Assembly (NCBI RefSeq): GCF_017814435.1
Contig: NZ_JAGJCB010000006.1
Coordinates: 62,001 to 126,000, forward strand
Direction: 5' to 3'
DNA from: Mariniflexile gromovii
GTDB lineage: Bacteria > Bacteroidota > Bacteroidia > Flavobacteriales > Flavobacteriaceae
DNA: 64,000 bases
Within the stretch, counting starts at the first letter, position 1, and every line of letters starts with the position of its first letter. Positions 20,429 to 29,895 of the stretch are shown piece after piece. A program made the position numbers and the translations under genes. Under the pieces are notes generated by a model, which did no database searches, was not told where the DNA came from, and saw only the letters and a list, made by a program, of their open reading frames with translations.

Positions 20429-22924
20429 TTACTTTTTAATTAAGATTAGCTGTTGTCCTGCCTCAGTAGCTACATCATACTCATATACCGATGGTACTTT
20501 AAACGTTTGTAAATTGGCTTTGTCCGATACCAAAGGCTTTTTGATTTCAGGCACTTGATAAAATGAATTTGTGTTTTCAGCGGATGCTATTGCTAATTGC
20601 TTTCCATTTTGAAGTTTTAATTCATTATATGAACGCACGCGACAGTTTCCGCCTAAAGTTGATTTTATAACCACCTTCACTACTTCGCCGTTTTTCCATT
20701 CGAGTTCACTAATTTCGAAACCACCTCTAGCGCGTAATCCTGTTACGTTTCCATCTTTCCAAACATCGGGTAAAGCAGGAACTAAATGAATGGCGCCATC
20801 ATGACTTTGCACCAACATTTCGGTTAAACCAGAAGTAAATCCGAAATTACCATCAATTTGAAATGGTGGATGCGCATCTAACATATTAGGATAGGTACCA
20901 CCTCCTTTTGGAGAATCTGGTCTGCCTACTAATTTTATTTGATCGCCCATTAATTTATAGGCGTGATTTCCATCTAATAATCACGCCCAAAGATTGATTT
21001 TCCAGTTCATGGACCATCCTGTTGATGGGTCGCCTCTTTGAATCAACGTATTTTCAGCCCCTTGAAATAACTCTGGATGTCTATAAGGTGATATTTGATT
21101 GGACGGATACAATCCGTATAAATGCGATACATGGCGGTGGTCATCCTTTGGATCGTCTAAATCTTGCATCCATTCTTGTAATTGATTGTGCTGCCCCACC
21201 TTCATTGGAGGTAATTTTTGTAATGCATTTTCTATTTTGGATATCAATGCTGCATCAACATTTAAAATTTTAGCGGCACTGATGGTTTTGGTGAACATAT
21301 CGAATACCAGTTGATTGTCCATTGTCGTGCCTGCTTCAATAGTTACATTTTTGGAACGTACACTCGGGCCATGTTCTGGAGAAATTGACGGTGCAATTAC
21401 CAACCAGCCATTTTTAGGTTCTGGTGTTAAAACACTTAAGATGAATTCTGTAGCACCTTTCATGGCAGGATATACCGATTTTAAATACTCTAAATCGCCA
21501 TTAAACATAAATTTATCCCATACGTGCTGCGTTAGCCAAGTACCACCTGTTGGCCACATGCCCCAAGTAGCTCCGTCTACAGGACCACAAATCCTCCATA
21601 AATCGGTATTGTGGTGCGTAACCCAACCATCGGCGCCATACATCACTTTGGCCGTTTCTTTACCAGCTTCCGATAATTCCCGTACCATTTGAATTAACGG
21701 TTCGTGCATTTCAGATAAATTGGTAACCTCGGCAGGCCAGTAATTCATTTCTGTGTTTATGTTTACGGTATAAGCACTTTTCCAAGGTGGTGTTAAATCA
21801 TTACACCATAAACCTTGTAAATTGGCTGGTTGCCCCCCTGGTTGTGAGGAAGAAATTAGCAAATACCTTCCGAATTGGAAATACAAAGCAGCCAATGAAG
21901 GATCGAATCCGGTACTAAATTCCTTAATCCTCACATCTGTTGGATTTTTTGCAGCTTCAGAAGTGCCTAAATCCAAAGACACTCTGTTAAAATAGTTTTG
22001 GTAAAAGCTGGTATGGTCGTTTACCAACTGTTTGTAATTTTTCTTTTCAGCTTTCGCTATAAAATCTGCTGCCTTTTTATGGGCATTGGCACTCACATCT
22101 TGGTAGTTTACAAAATTGGTAGCGATAGAAATATAAAGCGTTACGCTGTTTGCTTTTGAAACGTTTAATTGATTGTTTTTTGCCGATAGCTTTCCCCCTT
22201 CTGGAACGATTTTTACACGAGAATCAAACTCTACCATACCCTTAATTGCCGGAGTACCCGGTGATAACCTAAAACTATTATCACCTCCAAACCCTGTCAT
22301 AACCAATACGCCATTGGCTTCTGTAAATACGGAGACTTTTGCAGGCTCTGGTCGATCCATCGTAGCGTTAAAACTGATTTTCCCTTTTTTATTTGCTGTG
22401 ATTTTCATTACAATCACCTGATCGGAAAAAGAAGTGAAAATTTCACGTTTGTAGGTAACACCATCTACGGTATAGGTGGTAGTGTTGATGGCTTTTTCGA
22501 TATCCAATTCACGGTAGTAATCTGAAACGTTTTCTTGATTTTCAAAATTCAACCTTAAATTCCCCACTGTTTCATAAGGCATCCCGTGTGATGTTTTAGA
22601 AATAAACTTCTCATTCGCCAAACGGTGGGCTTCATCATATTTTTCTTGAAATAATAATTCCCTAACTTCTGAAAGCGCTCCTTTAGCATCTGGATTATCG
22701 TTTCTATGAGGACCTCCTGCCCATAATGTAAGCTCATTTAACTGGATATTTTCGTTGGAAGGGTTTCCAAAAACCATAGCGCCCAAACGACCATTTCCTA
22801 AAGGAAGGGCTTCGTTCCAATTGGCTGCTGGGGCATTGTACCAAAGTTTAAGATTATTATTGTCTTGCGCATTACAATTTAGAAGCACTACTAATATTAA
22901 AATCTTTAATATAATTTTCATCAA
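20429..22924 (-). pseudogene. GH95 alpha-L-fucosidase-type gene with one in-frame TGA
   Basis: 831 sense codons if the stop is ignored. It is a full-length classical GH95 with a signal (1-19, LLNCNAQ): N-terminal beta-sandwich (WYNAPAANWNEALPLGNGRLGAM), catalytic (alpha/alpha)6 region with NINTEMNYWPAE (the Asn pair) and SISPEHG, and the C-terminal block FQIDGNFG with the catalytic Asp. At 20983-20981 the codon after NLWA is TGA, where GH95 relatives have Arg ([13 protein letters not shown]); one C-to-T change of CGA explains it. The upstream part alone (647 residues) would lack the catalytic Asp. A restart at the ATG of 20950 would give only the tail. Either a recent pseudogene or a sequencing error. 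Confidence 0.88.
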
Positions 22925-23040
22925 CTCTTTGTTTATTATTTATTAATCTTTATTTATAATTCATCATACCATAAACTCAAAAAATATCTTGACTTTAAGG
23001 CATGACTATATTTATTCTAAAAGAAGAATATTACTAATAA
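22925..23040. other. 5' leader region without recognised gene
   Basis: AT-rich leader between the predicted -7 box (23041-23048) and the GH95 start at 22924. I see no ORF, hairpin or riboswitch-like structure here. The far side of the same gap (23100-23306) contains a frame on the minus strand reading NKNRILAISVQMGDSSNS, ending in a stop near 23145; this may be debris of another lost gene, but I cannot name it. Confidence 0.4.
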
Positions 23041-23099
23041 CGAAATTAATATTTTGTGATTTTTTTAATATAAATTATAGGTCATACACTATAAACTAT
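23041..23099 (-). promoter_or_regulatory. Promoter/operator copy 2 (upstream of GH95 operon)
   Basis: Coding direction: ATAGTTTATA (23099-23090), spacer GTGTATGACCT, ATAATTTATA (23078-23069), then a -7-like TAATTTCG (23048-23041) 21 nt later. Half-site period is 21 bp, two helical turns, with the invariant TGA in the spacer. It heads the unit 22924 down to about 8529. Confidence 0.78.
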
Positions 23100-23306
23100 A
23101 ACTTATTTGTTTCCAAATTGATTTTTTTAAACCATTACAGCTTTTTTATTTGCTGTTTCCCATTCTTAAATGCGCTACTTAACAAGCTATTTGAAGAGTC
23201 ACCCATCTGTACTGAAATTGCCAAAATTCGATTTTTGTTTGCTTGCTGAAAACGTATCTGGAATTATTGTGAATATTACTTTTTTAAGACGCTTCAGCCT
23301 TCCATT

Positions 23307-24617
23307 CTATTTTATTTGAGTGACCTTGTTGTTGGTTCCGTGGTCTGTAACTTTACCTAAACTTACAACAGTGTTTCCTCTTGATGATGCCTCTAAAACA
23401 ATTGGATATTCAGTTTCATTTTTGATGGTAGAATTATTGTTTTTTACTACAATGGGTCGCAAATTGGTATCCATAGGCCCTTCAGTTCGATGAAAAACAA
23501 TGGTGTGATTGTTCCCTAAAATATCGGCAACATTATGGTCTCCAACCGCATTTGGCGATGGAAGAATGGTCAATTCAATATTCTGGTTCGATTTTGATAG
23601 CCTAAAATCACTTAAAGGTGCATAAGTAAAGTTTCCTGATGAATTAGTAATTTTTCCACCTTGCGGTAAATTATAATTTGTAGCGCCACAATCAATTGCC
23701 GTAGAGTTGGTAACGGTTGCACTGCTAGCCAGATAAACCCTGATACCACCTCTCATTTTTTTGACGGTACAATTTTCAACCGTCACACTGCCACCATGTG
23801 TATAGACCCTGATACCATCTTCGGAAAGGGGATACATGACATTTTTAGGAATTGGTTCATTGTTGGTTTTATAATTGGATCTAACGGGCAAATCCACTGG
23901 ATTGGTTTCCATATATAAATCGGCGCTTGGTCGCATTCTGCCTTCCACAAGTGTGTTTTTTATAACCGATGCATCTGCTGGCTCCTGCATATAAATGCCA
24001 TGACCAAATGCTCTTTGCTGCACTTCGCAACTGTCTATGACATTGCGTTTGCCTTTTAACAAGATACCACAACGTTTATCCAGTCCAAACACATTATCGC
24101 GCCCTATTCCGTAGATGCTTCCATAACCGTATGGAAACGAACCTCTTACCGTTAACTTTATATTTAAAATTAAGTTATCATCACCTCTAACATCCAAAAC
24201 TGCCTGCCCTTTTAAGCCACTTGCCAAGGTAGATCGTTCTTGATTGTAAGCACTAAAATCTGTTACTTCATCTAATCCGCTAACATAAGTATCTTCAAAA
24301 GCACCTCCTTTAAAAGTGTTGTGATTACCCGTAATAACGATGTAACTCTGTTTTGTGGAACCAACAGGTGCATTTACATAAACCCCAGACAAATCTATCA
24401 TATTGTTAGAGCCAGAGCAAAGAATTTTCCTTTGGTCTTTCGGAAGTTCGGTAAGGTCATATTTACCAGGTTTCAAAATAATATTCTGATTACTGTTTTT
24501 TACAGCTTCACATAATTCTGATAAAGATGATACTTGCATCGTGGTTTGCGCCGATAATTCCAAGCCAATAAACCCAATGAATAATAAAGCTATTTTAAAA
24601 GTTTTCATATTCTTCAT
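23307..24617 (-). CDS. Secreted parallel beta-helix protein, paralogue 1
   Basis: 436 residues, Sec signal (1-24, LSAQ). Right-handed beta-helix by its turn pattern (NTFKGGAF, DNLILNI, NVIDSCEV, VTVENCTV). It shares the signature blocks of the two paralogues at the low end of the window: SFPYGYG (160-166), R-A-F-G-H (202-206), METN in place of AETS (236-239), SEDGIR (265-270) and RGG (289-291). It is therefore the third copy of a family that seems important for this substrate. Its ATG overlaps the stop of the esterase at 24614 (ATGA, 4 bp), so translation is coupled. Named family and activity unknown; lyase, glycosidase or epimerase are possible. Confidence 0.83.
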   Translation of the reverse strand: MKNMKTFKIALLFIGFIGLELSAQTTMQVSSLSELCEAVKNSNQNIILKPGKYDLTELPKDQRKILCSGSNNMIDLSGVYVNAPVGSTKQSYIVITGNHNTFKGGAFEDTYVSGLDEVTDFSAYNQERSTLASGLKGQAVLDVRGDDNLILNIKLTVRGSFPYGYGSIYGIGRDNVFGLDKRCGILLKGKRNVIDSCEVQQRAFGHGIYMQEPADASVIKNTLVEGRMRPSADLYMETNPVDLPVRSNYKTNNEPIPKNVMYPLSEDGIRVYTHGGSVTVENCTVKKMRGGIRVYLASSATVTNSTAIDCGATNYNLPQGGKITNSSGNFTYAPLSDFRLSKSNQNIELTILPSPNAVGDHNVADILGNNHTIVFHRTEGPMDTNLRPIVVKNNNSTIKNETEYPIVLEASSRGNTVVSLGKVTDHGTNNKVTQIK

Positions 24618-25573
24618 TTTAAATGAGAAAGTATAAAATTGGTAGCATAATCGTTGATTTCGTCGATGGAAGGCGCGATATTTTTTCCATTAAAACTGTG
24701 TGCTGCATTTTTAACGGTCAACAACTCTACATGGGCATTTTTTTCTTTTGCTACTTCCACCATGTAGGTAGAATTAATAATTGGAAGCACGGGATCTTCA
24801 GCGCCATGCAACAACAATATGGGCGGACTATTTTCTTCCAAAAGTTCTGTTGGACTTAACAACTTTGCCAAGTCCGGTTTTTCGCTTAATGGTGCTCCTA
24901 AAAGACGCTCAAAAAGCTTTCCATCTTCAAAAATAGAACCCGGCCTTAAATCTGGATTTAAACATGATGTAAAAGGAAAATACGAAGCCACACATTTAAA
25001 ATTAAGGGAATAATTGGATAATTGTGGGTCTCCTTTAAAATCAGGATCCTTACCTAAAGCTGTTACCAAACTTAAATGTCCGCCAGCAGAACCACCCCAA
25101 ACACCGTATTTTTCCTTATCCAATTTGTATTTTTCTGCATGTTTTAAAAGAAACCGAGCCGCATCCTTGGCATCTACAGCGGCATCATAAGCATTCGTTT
25201 TCCCCTTGGCCAACCTGTATTCAATAGTAGCACACACAACTCCATTATCAATTAAGGATTGTAAAGTGCCAAGAAACGCTTTTCTAAATATATTGTATTG
25301 AGTGCCTCCTGCCCAACCACCGCCATGAACATAAAGCATCCACGGATTATTTTGTTTCATTTTATCAGCCTCTGGATAGAAAATAGTCATTTTTAATTCT
25401 TTCCCATCTACCGTTTTATAGACTACTGCTTCTTGGTTCTTAAAAGTATTTAAAATTTCTTGTTCTTCTGGGTTTTGACCATAAACAACAGACACACTAA
25501 TTAGTGACAGTAAAAACATGAAACATACTCTACTTAATAATGAATTTGTTCTAACTTGAATATAATTCCTCAT
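24614..25573 (-). CDS. Alpha/beta hydrolase esterase (BD-FAE type)
   Basis: 319 residues, with the signal anchor at about 13-32 (VVYGQ). Motifs: HGGGWAGG (83-90, oxyanion hole), nucleophile elbow GGSAGGH (Ser 162), Asp in GAEDPVLP and His in AAHSFNG near the C-terminus. The family covers acetyl and feruloyl esterases working on polysaccharide side groups. Its stop overlaps the start of the beta-helix gene 23307-24617 by 4 bp, implying linked action. Upstream, 183 bp separate it from the inserted gene pair. It may once have followed the lyase 27919-29880 directly. Confidence 0.9.
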   Translation of the reverse strand: MRNYIQVRTNSLLSRVCFMFLLSLISVSVVYGQNPEEQEILNTFKNQEAVVYKTVDGKELKMTIFYPEADKMKQNNPWMLYVHGGGWAGGTQYNIFRKAFLGTLQSLIDNGVVCATIEYRLAKGKTNAYDAAVDAKDAARFLLKHAEKYKLDKEKYGVWGGSAGGHLSLVTALGKDPDFKGDPQLSNYSLNFKCVASYFPFTSCLNPDLRPGSIFEDGKLFERLLGAPLSEKPDLAKLLSPTELLEENSPPILLLHGAEDPVLPIINSTYMVEVAKEKNAHVELLTVKNAAHSFNGKNIAPSIDEINDYATNFILSHLK

Positions 25574-25636
25574 AATATCGTTCTATAGTTAATGAATATT
25601 CTTGTTTGTTTATATTTAATTCGTTTATGTATGGAA

Positions 25637-25696
25637 GTTGCGTGTTTGTATGCGAGGATTTTCCGAAGGAAAATCAGAAGCTAGCAAACGAGCAAC
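25637..25696. repeat. Long imperfect hairpin at the edge of the inserted segment
   Basis: Arms 25637-25664 and 25668-25696 pair as GTTGC/GCAAC, GTTTG/CAAAC and GATTTTCC/GGAAAATC around a GAA loop, with small symmetric mismatches between blocks. The bulged, single-strand-foldable shape is like an integron attC site, although I cannot prove that. It lies about 40 bp inside from the inverted repeat at 25734. Confidence 0.55.
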
Positions 25697-25756
25697 TAAC
25701 TTTGGTTTATATAAAACTAGCAATTTTTTTTTACTGTGTTAGGCAGCGTTTTTTTT

Positions 25757-26974
25757 TTAATTTTCACTATTAGGTTCATAATCAAGAGGCAAAGAATGTG
25801 CAAACTTTTCATAAGACCAATATTCTTCATATAAAACATCTAATGGATTAGCTAAAATTCCTTGTGGATAAACTATAAATTTTTCTGTTAATGGAATTAT
25901 GTTCGATGTTTGTGGAAACGCTTTACGGGGTTTACTAGATGGATTTCTTAAAATATAACCTTTTTCTTCATTTTCTCTGAGATATGTAATTCTTAAATTA
26001 TTGTCAAACTGAAGATAAGTTGTATTATTTTCTTTATAAATGATATCTGAAGACGCTATTTCAGCCTTATCTAAATAGTCAATATATTTTGGCAGTTTTG
26101 CCTTTTTTAAAATAATTAGTGCTGAATCTATCGCATTTTCAGGTATGTCAATTTTTCTTGACAAATTAAGAGTAGCATTCGATTTAGATACTGCCTTTCT
26201 AGCTTTTAATATTTCTTCTTCACTAGGTCTATCTTTATTTTTCTTTCGCACAAATTCATTTATAACAAAACCTTCTTCTTTTGATGAATTTTTCAAAAGG
26301 CTTTTATAAAAGTGTACTTGAGAACCATTATAAGCCTTTAACCTATTTTTTATCCACTTCTTCTTATCACCTTTTAATGCTTTAAAATAAGAATACCCTA
26401 AATAGTTAGTGATTTGGTTTTCTATTGAAAAGTGTTTCAAATCGTAGAATATATCATAGCCTAGAGCTTCATTTTTTATATGTAATGGTTCAATTGCTTC
26501 TGCCGTGAAAATACTGTTTTCTGAATCAAATTCAAAAAACAAAACCTCTGGATTTTGTACAGTACAAAATTTTGAAAACTCACTAGCACCAATAAATGCA
26601 CGAAAGAAAACGGAAAAATTATATTCCCATTTAAAATTGTTTTTTTCACCTTTAATAATAACTTCATCTAATACAAATTCTTCTTCTGACAGTGAAAAAA
26701 CAAGTGGTTTTGTGTAAGTAGAAGTATCAAAATTATATTTTATAGTCTTAAATCCTATATGCGAAATTATTAATTGATAAACACCATCTTTTATCTCTAA
26801 ATTGAACGCTCCATTGTTATTTGTAATAGTTCCTATTGTGGTGTTATTAAGGTATATCGTTACATTACTCTGGGGTTCGTTGTTAAAATAAATTGTCCCA
26901 TTCAAATTTATTTGAGCCGATAATTTGAAAAAAATCAAGTAAAAAAAAAGAATAAAATATATAGTTTTAGTCAT
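25757..26974 (-). CDS. CarboxypepD_reg-like secreted protein, inserted gene B
   Basis: 405 residues, Sec signal (1-20, KLSAQ). Residues about 22-110 form a carboxypeptidase-D regulatory-like beta-sandwich (INLNGTIYF, TIGTITNNNGAFNLEI, YQLIISHIGFKTI, LDEVIIKG), the domain also found at the N-terminus of TonB-dependent transporters. The remaining ~290 residues are a Lys/Asn-rich domain I do not recognise, with a charged stretch around RKKNKDRPSEEE. No plug or barrel follows, so it is not a transporter. Its composition and its companion at 27029 set it apart from the CAZyme genes. Function unknown. Confidence 0.8.
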   Translation of the reverse strand: MTKTIYFILFFYLIFFKLSAQINLNGTIYFNNEPQSNVTIYLNNTTIGTITNNNGAFNLEIKDGVYQLIISHIGFKTIKYNFDTSTYTKPLVFSLSEEEFVLDEVIIKGEKNNFKWEYNFSVFFRAFIGASEFSKFCTVQNPEVLFFEFDSENSIFTAEAIEPLHIKNEALGYDIFYDLKHFSIENQITNYLGYSYFKALKGDKKKWIKNRLKAYNGSQVHFYKSLLKNSSKEEGFVINEFVRKKNKDRPSEEEILKARKAVSKSNATLNLSRKIDIPENAIDSALIILKKAKLPKYIDYLDKAEIASSDIIYKENNTTYLQFDNNLRITYLRENEEKGYILRNPSSKPRKAFPQTSNIIPLTEKFIVYPQGILANPLDVLYEEYWSYEKFAHSLPLDYEPNSEN

Positions 26975-27028
26975 CAGATTGCATGGTGATTTTAAATGTT
27001 ACTTAATGGTCTTGTTGCCTACAGTATT

Positions 27029-27922
27029 TTAATTCGTTAATGTTAGTTTAATTGCCAATTCCGGATATTTGCCATTGAAGTAACCATTATTCTTCTCTTG
27101 TTTTAAGTAATATTTCCATGTTCCTTGATCAAAAAACCAGCTGCTTTTTTTGTCTGAATTACTAGCAATCCCTAAGAATGCTGGTGCGTACATAATTTTT
27201 TCTATCCATATATTTGAATCTCTTTCTCTGTATCTAAATACATATTTATTTGATTCTATAATTAGCCATTCGATAGCGATAAAAAATCCTTTTTTTGGAA
27301 ATTTTATATTTAAATCCGATATGTCAATTTCAGTTGTTTTTTTTCCATATTTTGCAACTCCTATTATATTCTTATTATAGACATAACCATAAGGTTCCCC
27401 TCTATCATTTATATCATAAAATATAATATTGAATTTTGAGTTTTTAACTTTACTATCCGTAAAAACTTTGATTTTTTTTAAAAATGGGGTTTTATTATAA
27501 GACTCTTTATATTCAAAAAATCTTGCGACAATACAAGGATTTTCATAACCAGGATAGTAAGTAGGTATTTTATCTTGTTTTAAGTTACCAATGATTAATT
27601 CTTTAGACGTTTTTTTTGAATTAATAACAATTTCGTCTAGCTCGGTAATGAGTGGTTTTAATTCAAGACTATTTTTAATAGCATCAGAAGAAATCTTTTT
27701 TGTTTCATATCCAATTGCTGAAAAAACAATAGTTTTTCGACCTTCAAATTTTAATTCAAATGCTCCATTTTCATTTGATGTCGTTCCGATACTTTCATTT
27801 TCTACCCAAATATTTACATACGGAATTTTTTCCTTTGTTTCGCTGTTAATTATAACCGCCTTTAACTGACCAAAACAAAAGTTTGAAATAAGTAAAATTG
27901 TTAACGAAAGTAGTTTTTTCAT
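27029..27922 (-). CDS. CarboxypepD_reg-like secreted protein, inserted gene A
   Basis: 297 residues, Sec signal (1-18, CFGQ). An N-terminal CarboxypepD_reg-like domain (about 20-100: PYVNIWVENESIGTTSNENG, AIGYETKKI, LDEIVINSK) is followed by a ~190-residue domain with aromatic-rich strands, ending in AIKLTLTN. The ATG (27922-27920) overlaps the TGA of the upstream lyase (27921-27919), so translation may depend on it. The pair A+B lies between inverted repeats and probably came in as a cassette. Not obviously related to glycan use; function unknown. Confidence 0.8.
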   Translation of the reverse strand: MKKLLSLTILLISNFCFGQLKAVIINSETKEKIPYVNIWVENESIGTTSNENGAFELKFEGRKTIVFSAIGYETKKISSDAIKNSLELKPLITELDEIVINSKKTSKELIIGNLKQDKIPTYYPGYENPCIVARFFEYKESYNKTPFLKKIKVFTDSKVKNSKFNIIFYDINDRGEPYGYVYNKNIIGVAKYGKKTTEIDISDLNIKFPKKGFFIAIEWLIIESNKYVFRYRERDSNIWIEKIMYAPAFLGIASNSDKKSSWFFDQGTWKYYLKQEKNNGYFNGKYPELAIKLTLTN

Positions 27923-29880
27923 ATGTTACCTAACACTGGTGTATATTTAATTACAATACTTCCTTCTTTAATTGGTTTCTCAAAATCAATACCAATTCTA
28001 TATGCAGTACCTCCTTCGCGTAAACTTTTAACAGGTACTTGTTCATCCTTAATTTTTATTTGACCTCCAATACCTGCAACTTCAGCTTTTACTTTTTGAC
28101 TTTTCGAAGTTAATATAACCGTATGATTATCAATGATTTCATATTTAGTGTACGTCATAATCGCCGTTCCGAAGGTTACTGGTTCTGAAGCAGCAAAATA
28201 ATCTTGCACGCTTATAGTTCCTGTACCCGATTTATCATTCACCATGGTTCTGGTCAAGGATTTTAACATAGGTAATTCATAAGCAGCCTTCATATCCATA
28301 ACCACTTTATCTGAATTATTTTCAAAGATAGTTTCCGTTATTTTTCCTTCAAACTCCCTTCCGTTCGATTGTAATGTATTATTGATTCGAGGAACCGGAT
28401 GCCCCCAAGAACTTCGCGCTTTATTGTCTTTAGAAAATGATCCTGCGGTATATGATGGCGCACCAATATCACCAGACATGAAATCTTCATCCAAAATAAG
28501 AATATAGGTTCCTACGTCGCTATGATTATGGTTTTCGGCATTATGCCCTGCTTTTATGGCTATTGAAAATGGTACTTTTTGTTTGCCACGAGAAATTACC
28601 ATACCAAAATCGTCAAAATACGTATGACCATTTAATTCTGATTTTTGAGTTTCACTCTCATTATTCACACTGAATAGTTCTGGATTATTCCACGCTATAA
28701 TTTGTTCCACAGCTTCCTCCATTCTAATTTCTGAAGGTTTGATGGCGCCATAATGTTTTGAAGATAGCATCTCAGCAAAATTGCTGCCACTGCTTTCGGT
28801 ATGCGAAACGCCATCAGCAAATGGGGCGCAGGTACCATTTTGAATTTCGAAATGCTCAGGAAAATTTCCTATTCTTTTTAATTTTTCAGGATTATCAAAA
28901 CTGAATAAATTTATTTTTCCTTCGGTATAGTCGGATAGCATTTGTGCCAAATACAAGTAATGGTTAAAGCCATAACCCCAATATCCCAATCCTTCGGAGC
29001 AATACCCATCATCACCAAAGCCACTTATATAATATTTCATGCTGTTTATTGAAGACCCAACGGCTGCCAAACGTTCTTCAGCACTTTTAGAATTTATAAT
29101 GGTTACCAATACAGAGCCACTTGTACAAACCGAATTCCAGTTGCTGGTACTCTTAATCCAAGTATTATTTTTATCGTTAAGTTTACAACTTTTTAAATAG
29201 GAATCGGTAATACGCCATTGCAATTGCTTCTTAATTTCGGTGCGCATCGCCTGAGAAAGTGAATTTCCTAAAAGTGATTCCGCTATAGCTAAAACACCCC
29301 CAAACTTACGGGCGCCCAAATCTATCGTCACACGTTTTCCTTCTAAAACACCGTTATTGTTATCATCATGATTGGGATGTAGCCACGACTTCATGTCCAT
29401 AATAGCTTGAACATAAGTGTTTATTTGAGGTAAAAAACGTCCTTTATTTTCTAAACATTCTGCTAAAATAAAATGCTCTAAACGATCCATGGTTCTGTAA
29501 TACCTCGGTTTATAAATTCCACGATTGCCTTCTTTATTGGCTCTTCTATATATTTCATCTGAAATAGGCACTTCAGGTTTTTCATCCAATAAGGACATTG
29601 CTTTATTTAAATACACTTTACCTGAAGATGTAGCCGCCATAGCATCCCAATAGGCGCGATCGGTTATTTGAGGTGCTGCCTTATATGCATCATTAGGCAT
29701 CACTTTTTTAAGCATCTCCATTTGTTTTGCTGAAGGATATATTTTATCGCCATCGGCATGTTTTAAATATTCAGCAATATTTAAAGTGTCTCTTTCTGGA
29801 TTATTATAGCTAAAAGCCCCCATAAAACAGAGAAAGAACCCAATGCTAATTAGTGTTTTCATTTTAATATTCATAACCAT
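27919..29880 (-). CDS. Heparinase II/III-like polysaccharide lyase (653 aa)
   Basis: Signal peptide in the first ~25 residues; either ATG at 29880 or the internal one at residue 7 fits. The N-terminal (alpha/alpha) toroid contains STSNWNSVC (Asn-Trp-Asn, near 245-252) and DDGYCSEGLGYWGYG (near 291-305), with Tyr as likely catalytic residue. The C-terminal beta-sandwich has GHNAENHNHSDVGTY, the His-rich metal/base motif of heparinase II/III-like lyases. Such lyases cleave 1,4-linked uronic acids by beta-elimination. The last residues (TPVLGNI) are encoded by the inverted repeat of the inserted segment, so the native C-terminus was probably altered. It lies 15 bp after 29896-32628. Confidence 0.87.
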   Translation of the reverse strand: MVMNIKMKTLISIGFFLCFMGAFSYNNPERDTLNIAEYLKHADGDKIYPSAKQMEMLKKVMPNDAYKAAPQITDRAYWDAMAATSSGKVYLNKAMSLLDEKPEVPISDEIYRRANKEGNRGIYKPRYYRTMDRLEHFILAECLENKGRFLPQINTYVQAIMDMKSWLHPNHDDNNNGVLEGKRVTIDLGARKFGGVLAIAESLLGNSLSQAMRTEIKKQLQWRITDSYLKSCKLNDKNNTWIKSTSNWNSVCTSGSVLVTIINSKSAEERLAAVGSSINSMKYYISGFGDDGYCSEGLGYWGYGFNHYLYLAQMLSDYTEGKINLFSFDNPEKLKRIGNFPEHFEIQNGTCAPFADGVSHTESSGSNFAEMLSSKHYGAIKPSEIRMEEAVEQIIAWNNPELFSVNNESETQKSELNGHTYFDDFGMVISRGKQKVPFSIAIKAGHNAENHNHSDVGTYILILDEDFMSGDIGAPSYTAGSFSKDNKARSSWGHPVPRINNTLQSNGREFEGKITETIFENNSDKVVMDMKAAYELPMLKSLTRTMVNDKSGTGTISVQDYFAASEPVTFGTAIMTYTKYEIIDNHTVILTSKSQKVKAEVAGIGGQIKIKDEQVPVKSLREGGTAYRIGIDFEKPIKEGSIVIKYTPVLGNI

Positions 29881-29895
29881 ATGTTTAGGCTATTT

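Larger units (their letters stand above)
25734..27938. mobile_element. Candidate two-gene cassette insertion bounded by GTGTTAGG inverted repeats
   Basis: CTGTGTTAGGCAGC (25734-25747) and GTTACCTAACACTG (27924-27937) are imperfect inverted repeats with an exact GTGTTAGG core. A third related sequence, GTTGCCTACAG (27014-27024), lies between the two enclosed genes. The enclosed genes (25757-26974 and 27029-27922) have CarboxypepD_reg-like N-termini, are richer in AT than their neighbours and have no carbohydrate-active domain. The upstream end runs into the last codons of the lyase at 27919. I infer insertion of a mobile cassette into the operon. No transposase or integrase is present. Confidence 0.45.

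Noticed and set aside
20429-20950. Separate 173-residue protein starting at 20950
   Set aside because: It is the in-frame continuation of the GH95 after the TGA at 20983-20981, with no ribosome binding site or signal peptide of its own.
20981-20983. Selenocysteine or other programmed recoding at the GH95 TGA
   Set aside because: Relatives have Arg, not Cys, at this site and I see no suitable stem-loop after it; mutation or sequencing error is simpler.
25757-27922. The CarboxypepD_reg-like pair as SusC/TonB-dependent transporters
   Set aside because: The proteins are only 297 and 405 residues and have no plug or barrel after the N-terminal domain.
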